The position numbers were made by a program, and so were the translations under genes. A DNA stretch of 43,346 nt from Mogibacterium pumilum (GTDB lineage Bacteria > Bacillota > Clostridia > Peptostreptococcales > Anaerovoracaceae). Under the pieces are notes generated by a model. It was not told the origin of the DNA. It searched no databases and worked only from the letters and a program-made list of their open reading frames with translations. This document shows, piece after piece, positions 8,361 to 17,445 of the stretch; the first letter of the stretch is position 1, and each line of letters begins with the position of its first letter. The stretch is taken from positions 1,056,311-1,099,656 of the forward strand of contig NZ_CP016199.1 of assembly GCF_002243385.1 (NCBI RefSeq). The letters run 5' to 3'.

Positions 8361-9578
8361 TTGAAGAAACCAAGTAATATTACAAAAACGAAGAAAAACA
8401 AAAATACAAAGAGCGAAGCTTTTGTTAAAACTAAAAAGATTTCATCAAGCCGTAAGTTCTTTAGAGGTGCGATGAGCAGCTTATACACGGATAGTGACTT
8501 CACCATATTTCTACTCGTAGCTGTACTGACGATGTTCGGTGTGGTTATGGTTTTTAGTGCTGGTTATTATTCAACGCTTGCAAAATCTACAGATGCTTAT
8601 TATTTCTTGAAGAGACAGATTGCTTTTGCTGTTTCTGGTTTTGCAATTCTACTTGCTTTTTCAAAGCTGGATTATCATTCGTATTCTAAATATTATAAGC
8701 AGATTGCGGTATTCAGTGTAGTGATGCTTCTACTACTATTTACACCTCTCGGTGTAACGGTTAACTTTGCTAGACGATGGATATTTATAGGGCCGATTAG
8801 AATCACACCGAGTGAAATATCAAAGCTCGCTATGATTATATTTACCGCAACTTATCTTGCAGAAAACCCTAACAAGGCTAAACAAGGACTTGTTGGTATG
8901 TCTACCATTCTTGGTCTGATGGCACTTCATGCAGGCCTTATTATCAAGCAGCCAAACCTATCCACGGCTATTGTAATTGTGGCAATCATGATAGGTATTC
9001 TGTTTGTGGGTGGACTAGCTTGGAGATATATTATTGTAGCTATTGGAAGCTTAACTGCGGGAATGATTTCCATATTGATGTTCTTTAGAAACACTCACTG
9101 GTATTCGAGACTTACCAACTGGATGGATCCTTTCAAGGATGCTCAGGGCGAGGGATATCAAGTATCTCAGTCTATAATAGCGCTTGGAAACGGCGGATTC
9201 AAGGGGCTTGGCCTGGGAAAGAGCATATCCAAAAACCTGTATCTACCAGAACCACAGAACGACTTTATCCTCGCTATCATTGGTGAAGAGCTTGGATTTA
9301 TAGGAATATTTATAATGATGGTGGTATATCTTGTGCTTATCTGGAGGTGCATAATGGTTTCTTCCAAAGCCAAGGATAAGCTAGGGCTGTTTATGGCTGC
9401 GGGAATAGCTATTATGCTCGGCCTGCAGGTTATCGTAAATGTCGCTGTTGTAACCGCTTCTATGCCGGCAACTGGTATCACTTTACCATTCGTAAGTTAT
9501 GGTGGTACATCTCTGTGGGTATTTATGGCGTCGATGGGAATAATGCTAAATATATCTAAGCAAGGAAGGGCCAATTAG
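8361..9578 (+). CDS. ftsW: Septal peptidoglycan polymerase FtsW (SEDS family)
   Basis: This 405-residue SEDS-family membrane protein polymerises lipid II glycan strands at the septum with its partner class B PBP. A lysine-rich cytoplasmic N-terminus (about 45 residues) is followed by about ten membrane segments. Signature stretches are DPFKDAQGEGYQ with the QSIIALGNGG loop near residues 255-280, GLGKSISKNLYLPEPQNDFI with IIGEELGF, and the C-terminal LPFVSYGGTSL. The start is a TTG at 8361, with AGAGGAAA about seven bases upstream. The 3' end lies two bases before murG, implying translational coupling. FtsW is preferred over RodA because of the dcw position. Confidence 0.93.
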   Translation: MKKPSNITKTKKNKNTKSEAFVKTKKISSSRKFFRGAMSSLYTDSDFTIFLLVAVLTMFGVVMVFSAGYYSTLAKSTDAYYFLKRQIAFAVSGFAILLAFSKLDYHSYSKYYKQIAVFSVVMLLLLFTPLGVTVNFARRWIFIGPIRITPSEISKLAMIIFTATYLAENPNKAKQGLVGMSTILGLMALHAGLIIKQPNLSTAIVIVAIMIGILFVGGLAWRYIIVAIGSLTAGMISILMFFRNTHWYSRLTNWMDPFKDAQGEGYQVSQSIIALGNGGFKGLGLGKSISKNLYLPEPQNDFILAIIGEELGFIGIFIMMVVYLVLIWRCIMVSSKAKDKLGLFMAAGIAIMLGLQVIVNVAVVTASMPATGITLPFVSYGGTSLWVFMASMGIMLNISKQGRAN

Positions 9579-9580
9579 AG

Positions 9581-10693
9581 ATGAGAGTAATTTTGACTGG
9601 TGGAATCACTGGCGGACACATATATCCAGCGCTAGCGATTGCGGATCAATTCAAGGAAATTGACAATGATGCAGAGTTTCTATACCTCGGTTCGGATGAG
9701 GGTATGGAGCGCTACATAGTACCTAAATACGGTTATGAACTAAAATACATTAATTCCAGATGGTTTGATAGAAGCAGCCCACTTAAGCTTGCTAAAACTC
9801 TTTTCAAGAATGGAAGGGGCAAAAGACAGGCGATAAGTGTAATGAAACAATTCAAACCGGATCTTGTGATGAGCACGGGGAGCTTTGTGAGTGTGCCGGT
9901 GGTTTTAGCTGCAAAAGCTCTCAAAATACCTGTATACATCCATGAACAGAACGCGTATCCAGGCATTGCAAATAAGCTGCTTTCAAAGTACGCGAGAAGG
10001 GTATTCCTAGGTTTTGAGGCTGCGAGAAAGTATTTTCCAAGTGAGAAGGTTGTATACACAGGAAATCCTGTGAGAAGTGAATTTGGAGAACAAAATAGAG
10101 AGTGTGCACGTGATGAGTTAGGTATTCCACAGAATGATTTCGTAGTGCTGATATTTGGCGGCAGCCTTGGTGCAGAGACCATCAATGATATTGGTCTCGA
10201 GATAGTAAACAAGTACGGCAATGACGACAATGTGACTATTCTGTTTGGCACAGGCAAGGATTATTATGAGCATATAAAAACTAGATTGACTACAGGTGGC
10301 AAGGAATCGCCCGCAAACGTCAGAGTTATGCCATATATATCTGAAATGGCTAAGATGCTATCGGCAAGTAACGTTATCATATGTAGATCAGGCGCGCTTT
10401 CGACTGCTGAGGTAACGATGGCTGGCCGAGCAGCTATTTTCGTGCCATCACCTAATGTAACTGGTGATCACCAATATTACAACGCCAAGGCTGTAGCTGA
10501 CAACGGTGGTGCCGTTCTAATAACAGAAAATGGAGATGTAGAGCTTAGGGTTCTTAATGCTCTAAAAGAGCTTAGCACAGATGCGTCAATCCTCGAGGAT
10601 ATGGAGGAAGGAAGTTTTAAGTCGGCACCTATAGACGCAGCAAAGATTATTTGTGAAGAGATTATAAGCGACGTAAAAGCAAGACGAAAATAG
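9581..10693 (+). CDS. murG: UDP-N-acetylglucosamine--N-acetylmuramyl-(pentapeptide) pyrophosphoryl-undecaprenol transferase
   Basis: MurG is the GT-B glycosyltransferase on the inner membrane face that converts lipid I to lipid II. Its 370 residues start with the glycine-rich loop GGITGGHIYPALA. A second glycine-rich segment, IFGGSLGAETIN, sits near residue 195, and RSGALSTAEVTMAGR with the FVPSPNVTGDHQYYNA donor-binding region follows near 270-305. The start overlaps the end of ftsW almost directly, with AAGGAAGGG inside ftsW as the ribosome site. Divergence from the GGTGGH consensus is only an inserted isoleucine-threonine order and is not expected to matter. Confidence 0.96.
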   Translation: MRVILTGGITGGHIYPALAIADQFKEIDNDAEFLYLGSDEGMERYIVPKYGYELKYINSRWFDRSSPLKLAKTLFKNGRGKRQAISVMKQFKPDLVMSTGSFVSVPVVLAAKALKIPVYIHEQNAYPGIANKLLSKYARRVFLGFEAARKYFPSEKVVYTGNPVRSEFGEQNRECARDELGIPQNDFVVLIFGGSLGAETINDIGLEIVNKYGNDDNVTILFGTGKDYYEHIKTRLTTGGKESPANVRVMPYISEMAKMLSASNVIICRSGALSTAEVTMAGRAAIFVPSPNVTGDHQYYNAKAVADNGGAVLITENGDVELRVLNALKELSTDASILEDMEEGSFKSAPIDAAKIICEEIISDVKARRK

Positions 10694-10701
10694 GGGTTTC
10701 A

Positions 10702-11850
10702 ATGGACAAGGATAATAATACAAAGCCTGAATTGAATAAAGAAGAATATCTGGAGTCGCTTTTTAACGGTGCTAAAGAAGAGCTTGAAGCCTATATTGAG
10801 TCTAAAGAGGAATCAAGCTCTGATGAAAGCGATTCGGAAAAATCAGCAGGTAGTGAGCTAAAGGTTGATATAGATACCGACAATTCATCAACTATAGATA
10901 GAGAGTTAGATGAAGACGATAAGGATAATGCTGAGCACAACCTAGATAATGTGTCGGAAGATTCAGCATCTGGAGAAGCCAGTAGCGATGAATTTGAAGA
11001 AGTGACAGCTACCGAAAGTGAAGAAATATCTGATGATACAGAAGATGTAAAGGGTGATGAAAATTCCTACGAGAAGAAGCCTAAAGCTGCTATTGACGAC
11101 ATTGAGAAGCGAAGAATAAAACGTAAGCGCAAGCTCAAGATGCCAGGCTTTTTTACGAGAATATTTATCGTTGTTGGTGTGACTATTGTAGTGATTGCAT
11201 TCTCGTTATCAAGCTTCTTTACAGTTGATACGATAGACGTACAGGGTAATAAGTATTTTACAGACGAAGAGATTGCGAATATGGCGCATGCAAGCACCGG
11301 ACGAAATATTCTTTACAAGCTAAACAAGGGCAGTATGCTCAAGTATCTGGAAAAAAATCCATATATAGAGGAGGCGAGAATATATAGAAAGCTTCCTAGT
11401 ACGATTGTCATCAATGTACAAGAGCGTATGCAGATTGCTGCTCTAAACTACGGTGACAAGTTCCTGATAATAGATAATAAAGGAACACTTCTTAGAATAA
11501 CTAAAACTAAACCTAAATTGACGATAGTTACAGGTTTCAAGGTTAAGCAAGTAAAGCTTGGAGAGAATGTAGAAGTTAGCGACCCAGAGCTGTTTAAGAA
11601 GCTTCTTACACTCCTTAAATCGATGGAGGATGGAGATGTGTACTTCACAAAGATTAATATTACAGAGCTGTTTATAACAGCTAATGTGTATGATTCATTA
11701 GTTGTAAGAAGTAAGTATAAAGATCTCATAGAGAATATTGACAAGGGGCGTCTGCACAAGGTGCTTGATGAGCTGTTCAAGAGAAACATAAAGCGTGGTA
11801 CGATAACAATTTCGTCGGATGGATATGCTTCATTTACACCGGAGTTATAA
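10702..11850 (+). CDS. divIB: Cell division protein DivIB/FtsQ with long acidic cytoplasmic tail
   Basis: The 382-residue protein has an unusually long acidic, serine-rich N-terminus (about residues 1-130), a basic stretch (KRRIKRKRKLK near 135-145), one membrane segment (about 150-173) and an extracytoplasmic POTRA domain beginning FTVDTIDVQGNKYFT, followed by the FtsQ beta domain (LPSTIVINVQER). DivIB/FtsQ binds FtsL and DivIC and helps control septal synthesis. The POTRA and beta parts are normal. It is the last gene of the murF-to-divIB run; ftsA is not present, and a 149-base gap separates it from ftsZ. The Gram-positive name DivIB fits the taxonomic context. Confidence 0.88.
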   Translation: MDKDNNTKPELNKEEYLESLFNGAKEELEAYIESKEESSSDESDSEKSAGSELKVDIDTDNSSTIDRELDEDDKDNAEHNLDNVSEDSASGEASSDEFEEVTATESEEISDDTEDVKGDENSYEKKPKAAIDDIEKRRIKRKRKLKMPGFFTRIFIVVGVTIVVIAFSLSSFFTVDTIDVQGNKYFTDEEIANMAHASTGRNILYKLNKGSMLKYLEKNPYIEEARIYRKLPSTIVINVQERMQIAALNYGDKFLIIDNKGTLLRITKTKPKLTIVTGFKVKQVKLGENVEVSDPELFKKLLTLLKSMEDGDVYFTKINITELFITANVYDSLVVRSKYKDLIENIDKGRLHKVLDELFKRNIKRGTITISSDGYASFTPEL

Positions 11851-11887
11851 TATTACATATATTTTTTATTTGTTAACCAAAAACAAT

Positions 11888-11913
11888 AAAAAACCATGTA
11901 TTTTGTGGTTTGA
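11888..11913. promoter_or_regulatory. Hairpin in the ftsZ upstream region
   Basis: AAACCA at 11891-11896 pairs with TGGTTT at 11906-11911. There is an A-run before it and no T-run after it on the + strand, so it is not a + strand terminator. Read on the - strand it would have a T-run. The 149-base gap 11851-11999 is AT-rich and must hold the ftsZ promoter unless divIB reads through, but I could not find a clean -35/-10 pair in it. Role unknown. Confidence 0.3.
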
Positions 11914-11999
11914 ATGCAAAAAAGAACCGCATATATAGTGCATTGTGCTATTCAATATGATATTATTAGTTAGATTTAGTCGATAATAGGAGGGGCTTT

Positions 12000-13142
12000 A
12001 TGATGGAATTTGTTTCAGACTTCGTATCCAGCACTGATAATGCTGCGATTATCAAAGTCGTAGGTGTAGGCGGCGGCGGTTGTAACGCCATCAATAGAAT
12101 GGTTGACGAGAATCTTCAAGGTGTAACCTTTATCGCGGTTAACACTGATAAGCAGGCTCTTGCAAAGTGCAAGGCTGAAGTGAAGATTCAGATTGGTGAG
12201 AAGCTAACTGGAGGTCGTGGTGCAGGTGCTAACCCTGAAATCGGTCAGAAGGCAGCTGAAGAAACCCTAGAGGAGATTTCAGGATATCTACAGGATGCAG
12301 ATATGGTATTCGTTACTGCTGGTATGGGTGGTGGAACTGGAACAGGTGCTGCTCCAATCATCGCTAAAGCAGCAATGGATTGTGGTGCACTAACAGTTGC
12401 TGTAGTTACTAAGCCATTCTCGTTTGAAGGTAAGAAGCGTTGGAATAGGGCTACAAAGGGCATTCAGTATCTGACTAACTTTGTTGATTCTCTAGTTATT
12501 ATTCCTAACGATAGACTTATCGATTCAAGCGAGAAGAATACTACAATGCTTGAGGCATTCTCAATGGCTGATGATGTACTAAGACAGGGTGTTCAGGGTA
12601 TCTCTGATCTTATCTCTGAGTACGGAATCGTTAACGTTGACTTTGCAGACGTTAAGACAGTCATGGAGGGCAGAGGAGTTGCTCACATGGGCGTTGGTCT
12701 TGGTAATGGCGACAACAAGATTGAAGATGCAGTTAGAAATGCAATCGAGAGTCCTCTTCTTGAGACATCAATTGATGGTGCAAGATCCATTCTTCTATAC
12801 GTTTGCGGTGGATATGACATGGGCATGCAGGACATCAGCAAGATTGCTAGCAAGATTCAGGATGAAGCTGACCCAGATGCTAACATTATCTTCGGAGCTA
12901 CTGTTAATGAGAACATGAATGACAAGGTTTCTATCACTCTTATTGCTACTGACTTCACTAGTGGTGGACTTTCTGCTCCAATCAATGAGACACCTGAAGT
13001 TGCATCACCAAACGTACGTGGAACACGCGTTAACGTAGATGGACTTGAAGGACAGATTGTTGATATGAGCGACTTCATGAATGAAGAGCATAAGGATAAC
13101 AGCGGATCATCTGACTTTGATGTTCCTGATTTTCTTAAGTAG
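12000..13142 (+). CDS. ftsZ: Cell division protein FtsZ
   Basis: FtsZ is the tubulin-like GTPase that forms the cytokinetic ring. The 380-residue protein has the nucleotide-binding motifs GVGGGGCNA (about 22-30), the tubulin signature [10 protein letters not shown] (about 106-115) and the T7-loop region [11 protein letters not shown]. It ends in a variable linker and a conserved-type tail DVPDFLK, the contact site for partners such as SepF or FtsA. The start is ATG at 12000 or the next codon at 12003; a strong AGGAGG at 11988-11993 serves both. No ftsA lies upstream. The stop TAG overlaps the following GTG start by one base. Confidence 0.98.
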   Translation: MMEFVSDFVSSTDNAAIIKVVGVGGGGCNAINRMVDENLQGVTFIAVNTDKQALAKCKAEVKIQIGEKLTGGRGAGANPEIGQKAAEETLEEISGYLQDADMVFVTAGMGGGTGTGAAPIIAKAAMDCGALTVAVVTKPFSFEGKKRWNRATKGIQYLTNFVDSLVIIPNDRLIDSSEKNTTMLEAFSMADDVLRQGVQGISDLISEYGIVNVDFADVKTVMEGRGVAHMGVGLGNGDNKIEDAVRNAIESPLLETSIDGARSILLYVCGGYDMGMQDISKIASKIQDEADPDANIIFGATVNENMNDKVSITLIATDFTSGGLSAPINETPEVASPNVRGTRVNVDGLEGQIVDMSDFMNEEHKDNSGSSDFDVPDFLK

Positions 13143-13984
13143 TGGAAGCTTACAACGAATATATAGGGAAAACCAATGACTCATATCGATTAATTAGTTC
13201 TCCCGATAATGATAAGATTCGTCTCATCAATAAACTCAGCAAAAAGAAGTACCGTGACCAGCAAGGGAAATTCGTTATTGAAGGAATTAATCTTGTAAGA
13301 GCGGCACTAGGTAAAGAGCAGCATATAGAGCTTGTTCTGATAGCTGATGATTTTGACTTCAGTGAGATAGCAGATGTGCTATCTGTGGGCGTTGATTATC
13401 GAAATATATACATGATTCCGCGGTTTTTATTTGAAAAGATAAGTGATGCGGAAAATGGATCTGGAATTATTGCAGTCGTTAAAAAGAGTTCTTATACGAT
13501 AGACAGTCTTGATGGTATTGATGCTAACTTAGGGGGCAATATTCTCGTGCTTGATAGACTTCAAGATCCAGGCAATATAGGAACTATGATTAGGACTGCT
13601 GTTGCGGCGGGGTATTCTATAGTCGCGACGATTAAAGGCACGGCAGACATCTATTCGCCAAAGGTATTACGTGCATCGGTAGGGATGATATTTGGCATCT
13701 CAATTGTTGAACTTGCTGATACTGATGAATTCAAGAATTTGGTGTCGATGCTAGACAAGAAGATTGTTGTGACAGATCCAAGAGAAGGGGATCCTTATTA
13801 CAGGTGCGATCTTGCAAAGGATATAGCGCTTGTTATAGGAAATGAAGGCAATGGTATTTGTAACGAGATTATGGAGTGTTCCGACATTCGTGTGACTATA
13901 CCTATGCAAGGAGAAGTTGAATCGCTTAATGCAGCTATTTGCGCTTCGCTGTTGATGTACGAAGCAGTAAGGACTGTTGAGTGA
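13142..13984 (+). CDS. TrmH/SpoU-family RNA 2'-O-methyltransferase
   Basis: This 280-residue SPOUT methyltransferase very likely 2'-O-methylates rRNA. It has the N-terminal substrate-binding domain (about 20-105) and the three SpoU motifs: LVLDRLQDPGNIGTMIRTA (about 138-156), ALVIGNEGNGI (about 228-238) and IPMQGEVESLNAAICASLL (about 250-270). The start is the GTG overlapping the ftsZ stop (TAGTG); no good ribosome site is present, which suggests coupling to ftsZ translation. It could modify 23S rRNA like RlmB or act on another RNA. The target cannot be told from sequence, so no symbol is given. Confidence 0.88.
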   Translation: MEAYNEYIGKTNDSYRLISSPDNDKIRLINKLSKKKYRDQQGKFVIEGINLVRAALGKEQHIELVLIADDFDFSEIADVLSVGVDYRNIYMIPRFLFEKISDAENGSGIIAVVKKSSYTIDSLDGIDANLGGNILVLDRLQDPGNIGTMIRTAVAAGYSIVATIKGTADIYSPKVLRASVGMIFGISIVELADTDEFKNLVSMLDKKIVVTDPREGDPYYRCDLAKDIALVIGNEGNGICNEIMECSDIRVTIPMQGEVESLNAAICASLLMYEAVRTVE

Positions 13985-14023
13985 TAATACGAATACAACG
14001 TTTATAGCAGAATGGAGTATATT

Positions 14024-14503
14024 ATGGAAAAATGCAAAGCAGACGTTACAATCTGTGGCAATGACTATGTTCTATCCGGAGATAAGAGCGAGGATAAGAT
14101 CAAAGAAATTGCTAAGTACGTTGACGATGAGCTTAGACATACCAGCAAGATGCTTAATAGCAATCCAAATTATAGAAGTGCAGTTTTGACAGCTATCAAT
14201 CTAGCTGAGAAGCTCATGGATAACAGTGATTTGTTACTTAGGCTTCAGACTGAGAATCACCAGCTTGACAACGATGTTAAGCACTATATCTCACTTTGGG
14301 AAGATGCTAAGCTACAGGTATCTGATCTAAAGGATAAGATGACAACTGCATCTGACATCAATGTTCAGGAGAGTGAGAAGTATAAAGATCTTGAGACAAA
14401 GTGTGCAGAACTTGAAAGCGCATACTTTGATCTTCAGATGGAGAATACTAACCTCAAGAACGAAATCAGAAACCTACAGAAGTTCAGAGGCGAGAATGAA
14501 TAA
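14024..14503 (+). CDS. zapA: Cell division protein ZapA
   Basis: ZapA binds FtsZ and bundles its filaments. The start is taken as the ATG at 14024, which has GGAG six bases upstream, rather than the ATG at 14012 with no clear ribosome site. The 159-residue protein has the ZapA globular head (ADVTICGNDYVLSGD and the following helix, about residues 6-60) and a long helical tail that stays heptad-like to the C-terminus (LQMENTNLKNEI). It is longer than the roughly 85-residue Bacillus form because of this extended coiled coil. It overlaps mutS2 by 8 bases. Confidence 0.88.
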   Translation: MEKCKADVTICGNDYVLSGDKSEDKIKEIAKYVDDELRHTSKMLNSNPNYRSAVLTAINLAEKLMDNSDLLLRLQTENHQLDNDVKHYISLWEDAKLQVSDLKDKMTTASDINVQESEKYKDLETKCAELESAYFDLQMENTNLKNEIRNLQKFRGENE

Positions 14504-16871
14504 GAAGGTTCTAAATCTTCTGGAATACAACAAAATAATAGACTTGCTTTCCGCTCAGGCGGGGTCGGCTCTTGCGCGTGAACGCATCAATAGTTTTACA
14601 CCTATGTCCAATATGCGGATGGTTAAGGAAGCATTAACGGAAACTACGGAAGCAGTTTCCATTATTCTGTATAAAGGCAGTATTCCGGTCGGGGAAATCG
14701 GGGATATCATACGCCTGCTGGATATCGTTCGCAAGGGCAGGTCACTTTCTATGAGAGAACTACTTGCAATTAATAGAAGTCTAGCTGGTGCGAGGGAAGT
14801 CAAAGACTTCCTTTCTTCTGATGTTCCGGAAATACCGATGATTAATGAGATAAATTCGCTAATTGCTCCAAATACTAAACTGGAGAGTGAAATAAACCGC
14901 TGTATACTGTCTGAAGATGAGATGGCGGATAATGCATCGCCTGAACTAAATAAGATTAGGCGAGAAATCAGAAATAAAAACGAGAGTATTCGTCGTAAAA
15001 TAGATAGCTATACTAGTGCAGGAAATACCAATTCATATCTCCAGGATTCAATAGTAACTTTAAGGAATGGTAGATATGTAATACCTGTTAAGCGAGAATA
15101 TAGCAGCAAGGTGCCTGGCCTCATCCATGACCAGTCTAAAACAGGTGCTACGTTCTTTATTGAACCACAGGCGATAGTAAGTTTAAACAATGAGTTAAGA
15201 GAACTGGAATTAGCTGAGCAGAGAGAGATTGAGCGAATACTGCAGATGCTGTCTGACAGAGTTGGAGAGCATTATAATGAACTTAGAAACAATCAGGAGC
15301 TTCTCGTAAAACTCGATGTTATAAACGCGAAGGGCAGGCTTTCTGTAAGAATGGATGCTGTCGCACCGAAGCTCAATCAAGATGGATTTCTGGATATACG
15401 AGCAGGTAGACACCCCCTACTAGATAAGGAGAAGGTTGTTCCGATCGATGTAAGTCTTGGTGATGAATACAACACTCTTTTGATTACAGGTCCCAATACA
15501 GGTGGTAAGACCGTAACACTTAAGACTATCGGACTGTTTATCTTAATGACGGAGTCAGGCCTGCACATTCCGTGTTACGAGGAGAGCAATATCCCACTCT
15601 TCAGGGAAGTTTATGCTGAAATAGGTGATGAACAGAGTATCGAAAATAATCTCAGCACATTCTCTTCTCATATGTTCAATACTGCGAATATTATTTCAAA
15701 TGCAGATCATGAATCACTCGTGCTACTCGACGAAGTTGGATCTGGAACTGACCCTGCTGAAGGCGCAGCTCTAGGCGTTGCAATGCTCGAGGCCTTGAAG
15801 GATAAGGGTGCTCACATAGTGGCGACTACACATTATACGGAGCTTAAGAAATATGCACTTTCTACGGATGGTGTTGAAAATGCATCTGTGGAGTTCGACA
15901 TGGATGCACTTGCACCGACATATAAGATAAAAGTTGGACTTCCTGGAAAGTCTAATGCCTTTGAAATTTCGAGAAAACTAGGCCTTGATTCTAGTATTAT
16001 CGATAGAGCGATATCTCTGATGAATGAAAGTGACATCGAGTTTGAGGGTGCGGTTTCACGAGTAGAGGAAGATCAAAAGGAAGTTGATTTAGCGCTTGAA
16101 GAAGCTCACATCAAAGTAGCAGAAGCGGAGAGAAAACTTAAGGAAGCTGAGGAAAAGCTTGCGAAAGCAAAAGAGAGTAAGCATAAGATAATTGAAGCTG
16201 CCAAAGAAGAGGCTCGAGATATCATCAGCGATGCAAATAGGACTGTCAAGGAAGTGAGCAAAGAGCTCAAAAAGGCAGCCAAGGAGGGTAGAAACAACTC
16301 TTCAGCAGTTGTCGCTGACAGCAAGCGTAAGCTCAGAGAGAAATCAATTGAAAATGCTGTTGCCCCACGAAGCATCAAAAATACTAATGTTCCAAAAGCA
16401 GAGGACTTGAAACCTGGAACTAGAATCAAGCTACTTAAGCTCGGACAGAATGGTGAAGTTGAGACTTCGCCTGATTCATCTGGGAATCTGACAGTAAGAA
16501 TCGGGGCCCTCAAGATGGGTGCAAATATTAAAGATGTGATGATTATCGAGGATAATAAGCCTGGTACAAAAGAGCGTAAACGTAGGAGCTATGCGAAGAT
16601 GAACACGGCTAAGGCCAGGACGATTTCACCATCTATTAATGTAATCGGTAAAAACCTTGACGATGCAGAGTTAGAGGTTAGCAAGTATATAGATGATGCC
16701 TTTCTATCTGGTATAAACGAGGTTCAGATTGTACACGGACGAGGTGAAGGTATCCTTCGTAGCGGCATCAGAAATATGCTTAAGCGTAACAAAAACATTA
16801 AGTCTGTATTAGGCGCATCGTATGACCAAGGGGGAGAAGGTGTGACAGTAGTCACTTTTATAGACAAATAA
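14496..16871 (+). CDS. mutS2: Endonuclease/ATPase MutS2
   Basis: MutS2 is a MutS-type ATPase involved in recombination control and, in Bacillus, ribosome collision rescue. The start is the ATG at 14496 inside zapA with AGAGG upstream, giving 791 residues, the usual size. The N-terminal clamp and core lead to the Walker A motif GPNTGGKT (from residue 332), Walker B LVLLDEVGSGTDP (about 408-420), then a long charged coiled coil (about 515-625) and a C-terminal Smr domain with HGRGEGILR (about 747-755). The LDLRG motif that normally opens the Smr domain reads INVIG here, so the nuclease activity attributed to some Smr domains may be altered. It is the last gene of the run from ftsZ. Confidence 0.93.
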   Translation: MNKKVLNLLEYNKIIDLLSAQAGSALARERINSFTPMSNMRMVKEALTETTEAVSIILYKGSIPVGEIGDIIRLLDIVRKGRSLSMRELLAINRSLAGAREVKDFLSSDVPEIPMINEINSLIAPNTKLESEINRCILSEDEMADNASPELNKIRREIRNKNESIRRKIDSYTSAGNTNSYLQDSIVTLRNGRYVIPVKREYSSKVPGLIHDQSKTGATFFIEPQAIVSLNNELRELELAEQREIERILQMLSDRVGEHYNELRNNQELLVKLDVINAKGRLSVRMDAVAPKLNQDGFLDIRAGRHPLLDKEKVVPIDVSLGDEYNTLLITGPNTGGKTVTLKTIGLFILMTESGLHIPCYEESNIPLFREVYAEIGDEQSIENNLSTFSSHMFNTANIISNADHESLVLLDEVGSGTDPAEGAALGVAMLEALKDKGAHIVATTHYTELKKYALSTDGVENASVEFDMDALAPTYKIKVGLPGKSNAFEISRKLGLDSSIIDRAISLMNESDIEFEGAVSRVEEDQKEVDLALEEAHIKVAEAERKLKEAEEKLAKAKESKHKIIEAAKEEARDIISDANRTVKEVSKELKKAAKEGRNNSSAVVADSKRKLREKSIENAVAPRSIKNTNVPKAEDLKPGTRIKLLKLGQNGEVETSPDSSGNLTVRIGALKMGANIKDVMIIEDNKPGTKERKRRSYAKMNTAKARTISPSINVIGKNLDDAELEVSKYIDDAFLSGINEVQIVHGRGEGILRSGIRNMLKRNKNIKSVLGASYDQGGEGVTVVTFIDK

Positions 16872-16893
16872 TGAGCTTTAGACCTTTAATAGG

Positions 16894-16922
16894 TTACCAA
16901 AATACTAATTTTGATATATAAT
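16894..16922 (+). promoter_or_regulatory. Promoter of the DUF523-argS unit
   Basis: TTACCA (16894-16899) and TATAAT (16917-16922) are 17 bases apart in the AT-rich gap after mutS2. Transcription would start about 30 bases upstream of the DUF523 gene. Confidence 0.5.
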
Positions 16923-16957
16923 TAATTGATTAAAGATTCATACTGGAGATTTTATAA

Positions 16958-17428
16958 ATGTTCGTCGTTAGTAGCTGTCTTCTAGGTAATAATTGCAAGT
17001 ACAATGGTGGTAATAACTACAGCGAAGAGGTCGCTGAATTTTGTCGTAATCATGCAGTTATTTTGGTCTGCCCAGAGACATTAGGTGGTCTAAAAACACC
17101 AAGGCCGCCAGCTGAACACCAGCAAATCGAGATGCCTGGTGGCAACGTGGAAATTCATGTTATCGACAAGACGGGTGACGACCTAACAGAGAATTTTATT
17201 AAGGGCGCGATGACTTCGCTAGAGGAGGCACTTAGGCGGCGCGATGAATTGGGTGAAGAAATTGAAGGAGCTATTCTCAAGGCTAACAGTCCCTCATGCG
17301 GAAGTGAGCAGATATATGATGGGACATTTACAGGAACCTTGATTTCGGGAGATGGTATCTTTGCCAAAATTCTCAAGGAGCGTGGCATTCCGGTTATGAG
17401 TGAGAAAAATTTTAAAGATAAGATATAA
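16958..17428 (+). CDS. DUF523 family protein (YbbK-like)
   Basis: This 156-residue protein belongs to DUF523, a small widespread family of unknown biochemical function. The conserved pattern is visible: SSCLLGNNCKYNGGNN at the N-terminus with two cysteines, CPETLGGLKTPRPPAE (about 46-61), and the central LKANSPSCGSEQIYDGTF (about 107-124). The conserved cysteines suggest metal or cofactor binding, which is inference. The start has GGAG at a good distance upstream. It lies 17 bases before argS and is probably cotranscribed, without a known functional link. Confidence 0.88.
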   Translation: MFVVSSCLLGNNCKYNGGNNYSEEVAEFCRNHAVILVCPETLGGLKTPRPPAEHQQIEMPGGNVEIHVIDKTGDDLTENFIKGAMTSLEEALRRRDELGEEIEGAILKANSPSCGSEQIYDGTFTGTLISGDGIFAKILKERGIPVMSEKNFKDKI

Positions 17429-17445
17429 GAGGAGAAGTCCGAGTA

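Noticed and set aside
8361-8363. Truncated or frameshifted ftsW because there is no ATG at its start
   Set aside because: The TTG at 8361 has a proper ribosome site and the lysine-rich N-terminus is followed by complete SEDS motifs.
14361-14495. N-terminal extension of MutS2 within zapA
   Set aside because: The extra residues come from another frame of zapA, and MutS2 begins with its usual sequence at the ATG at 14496.
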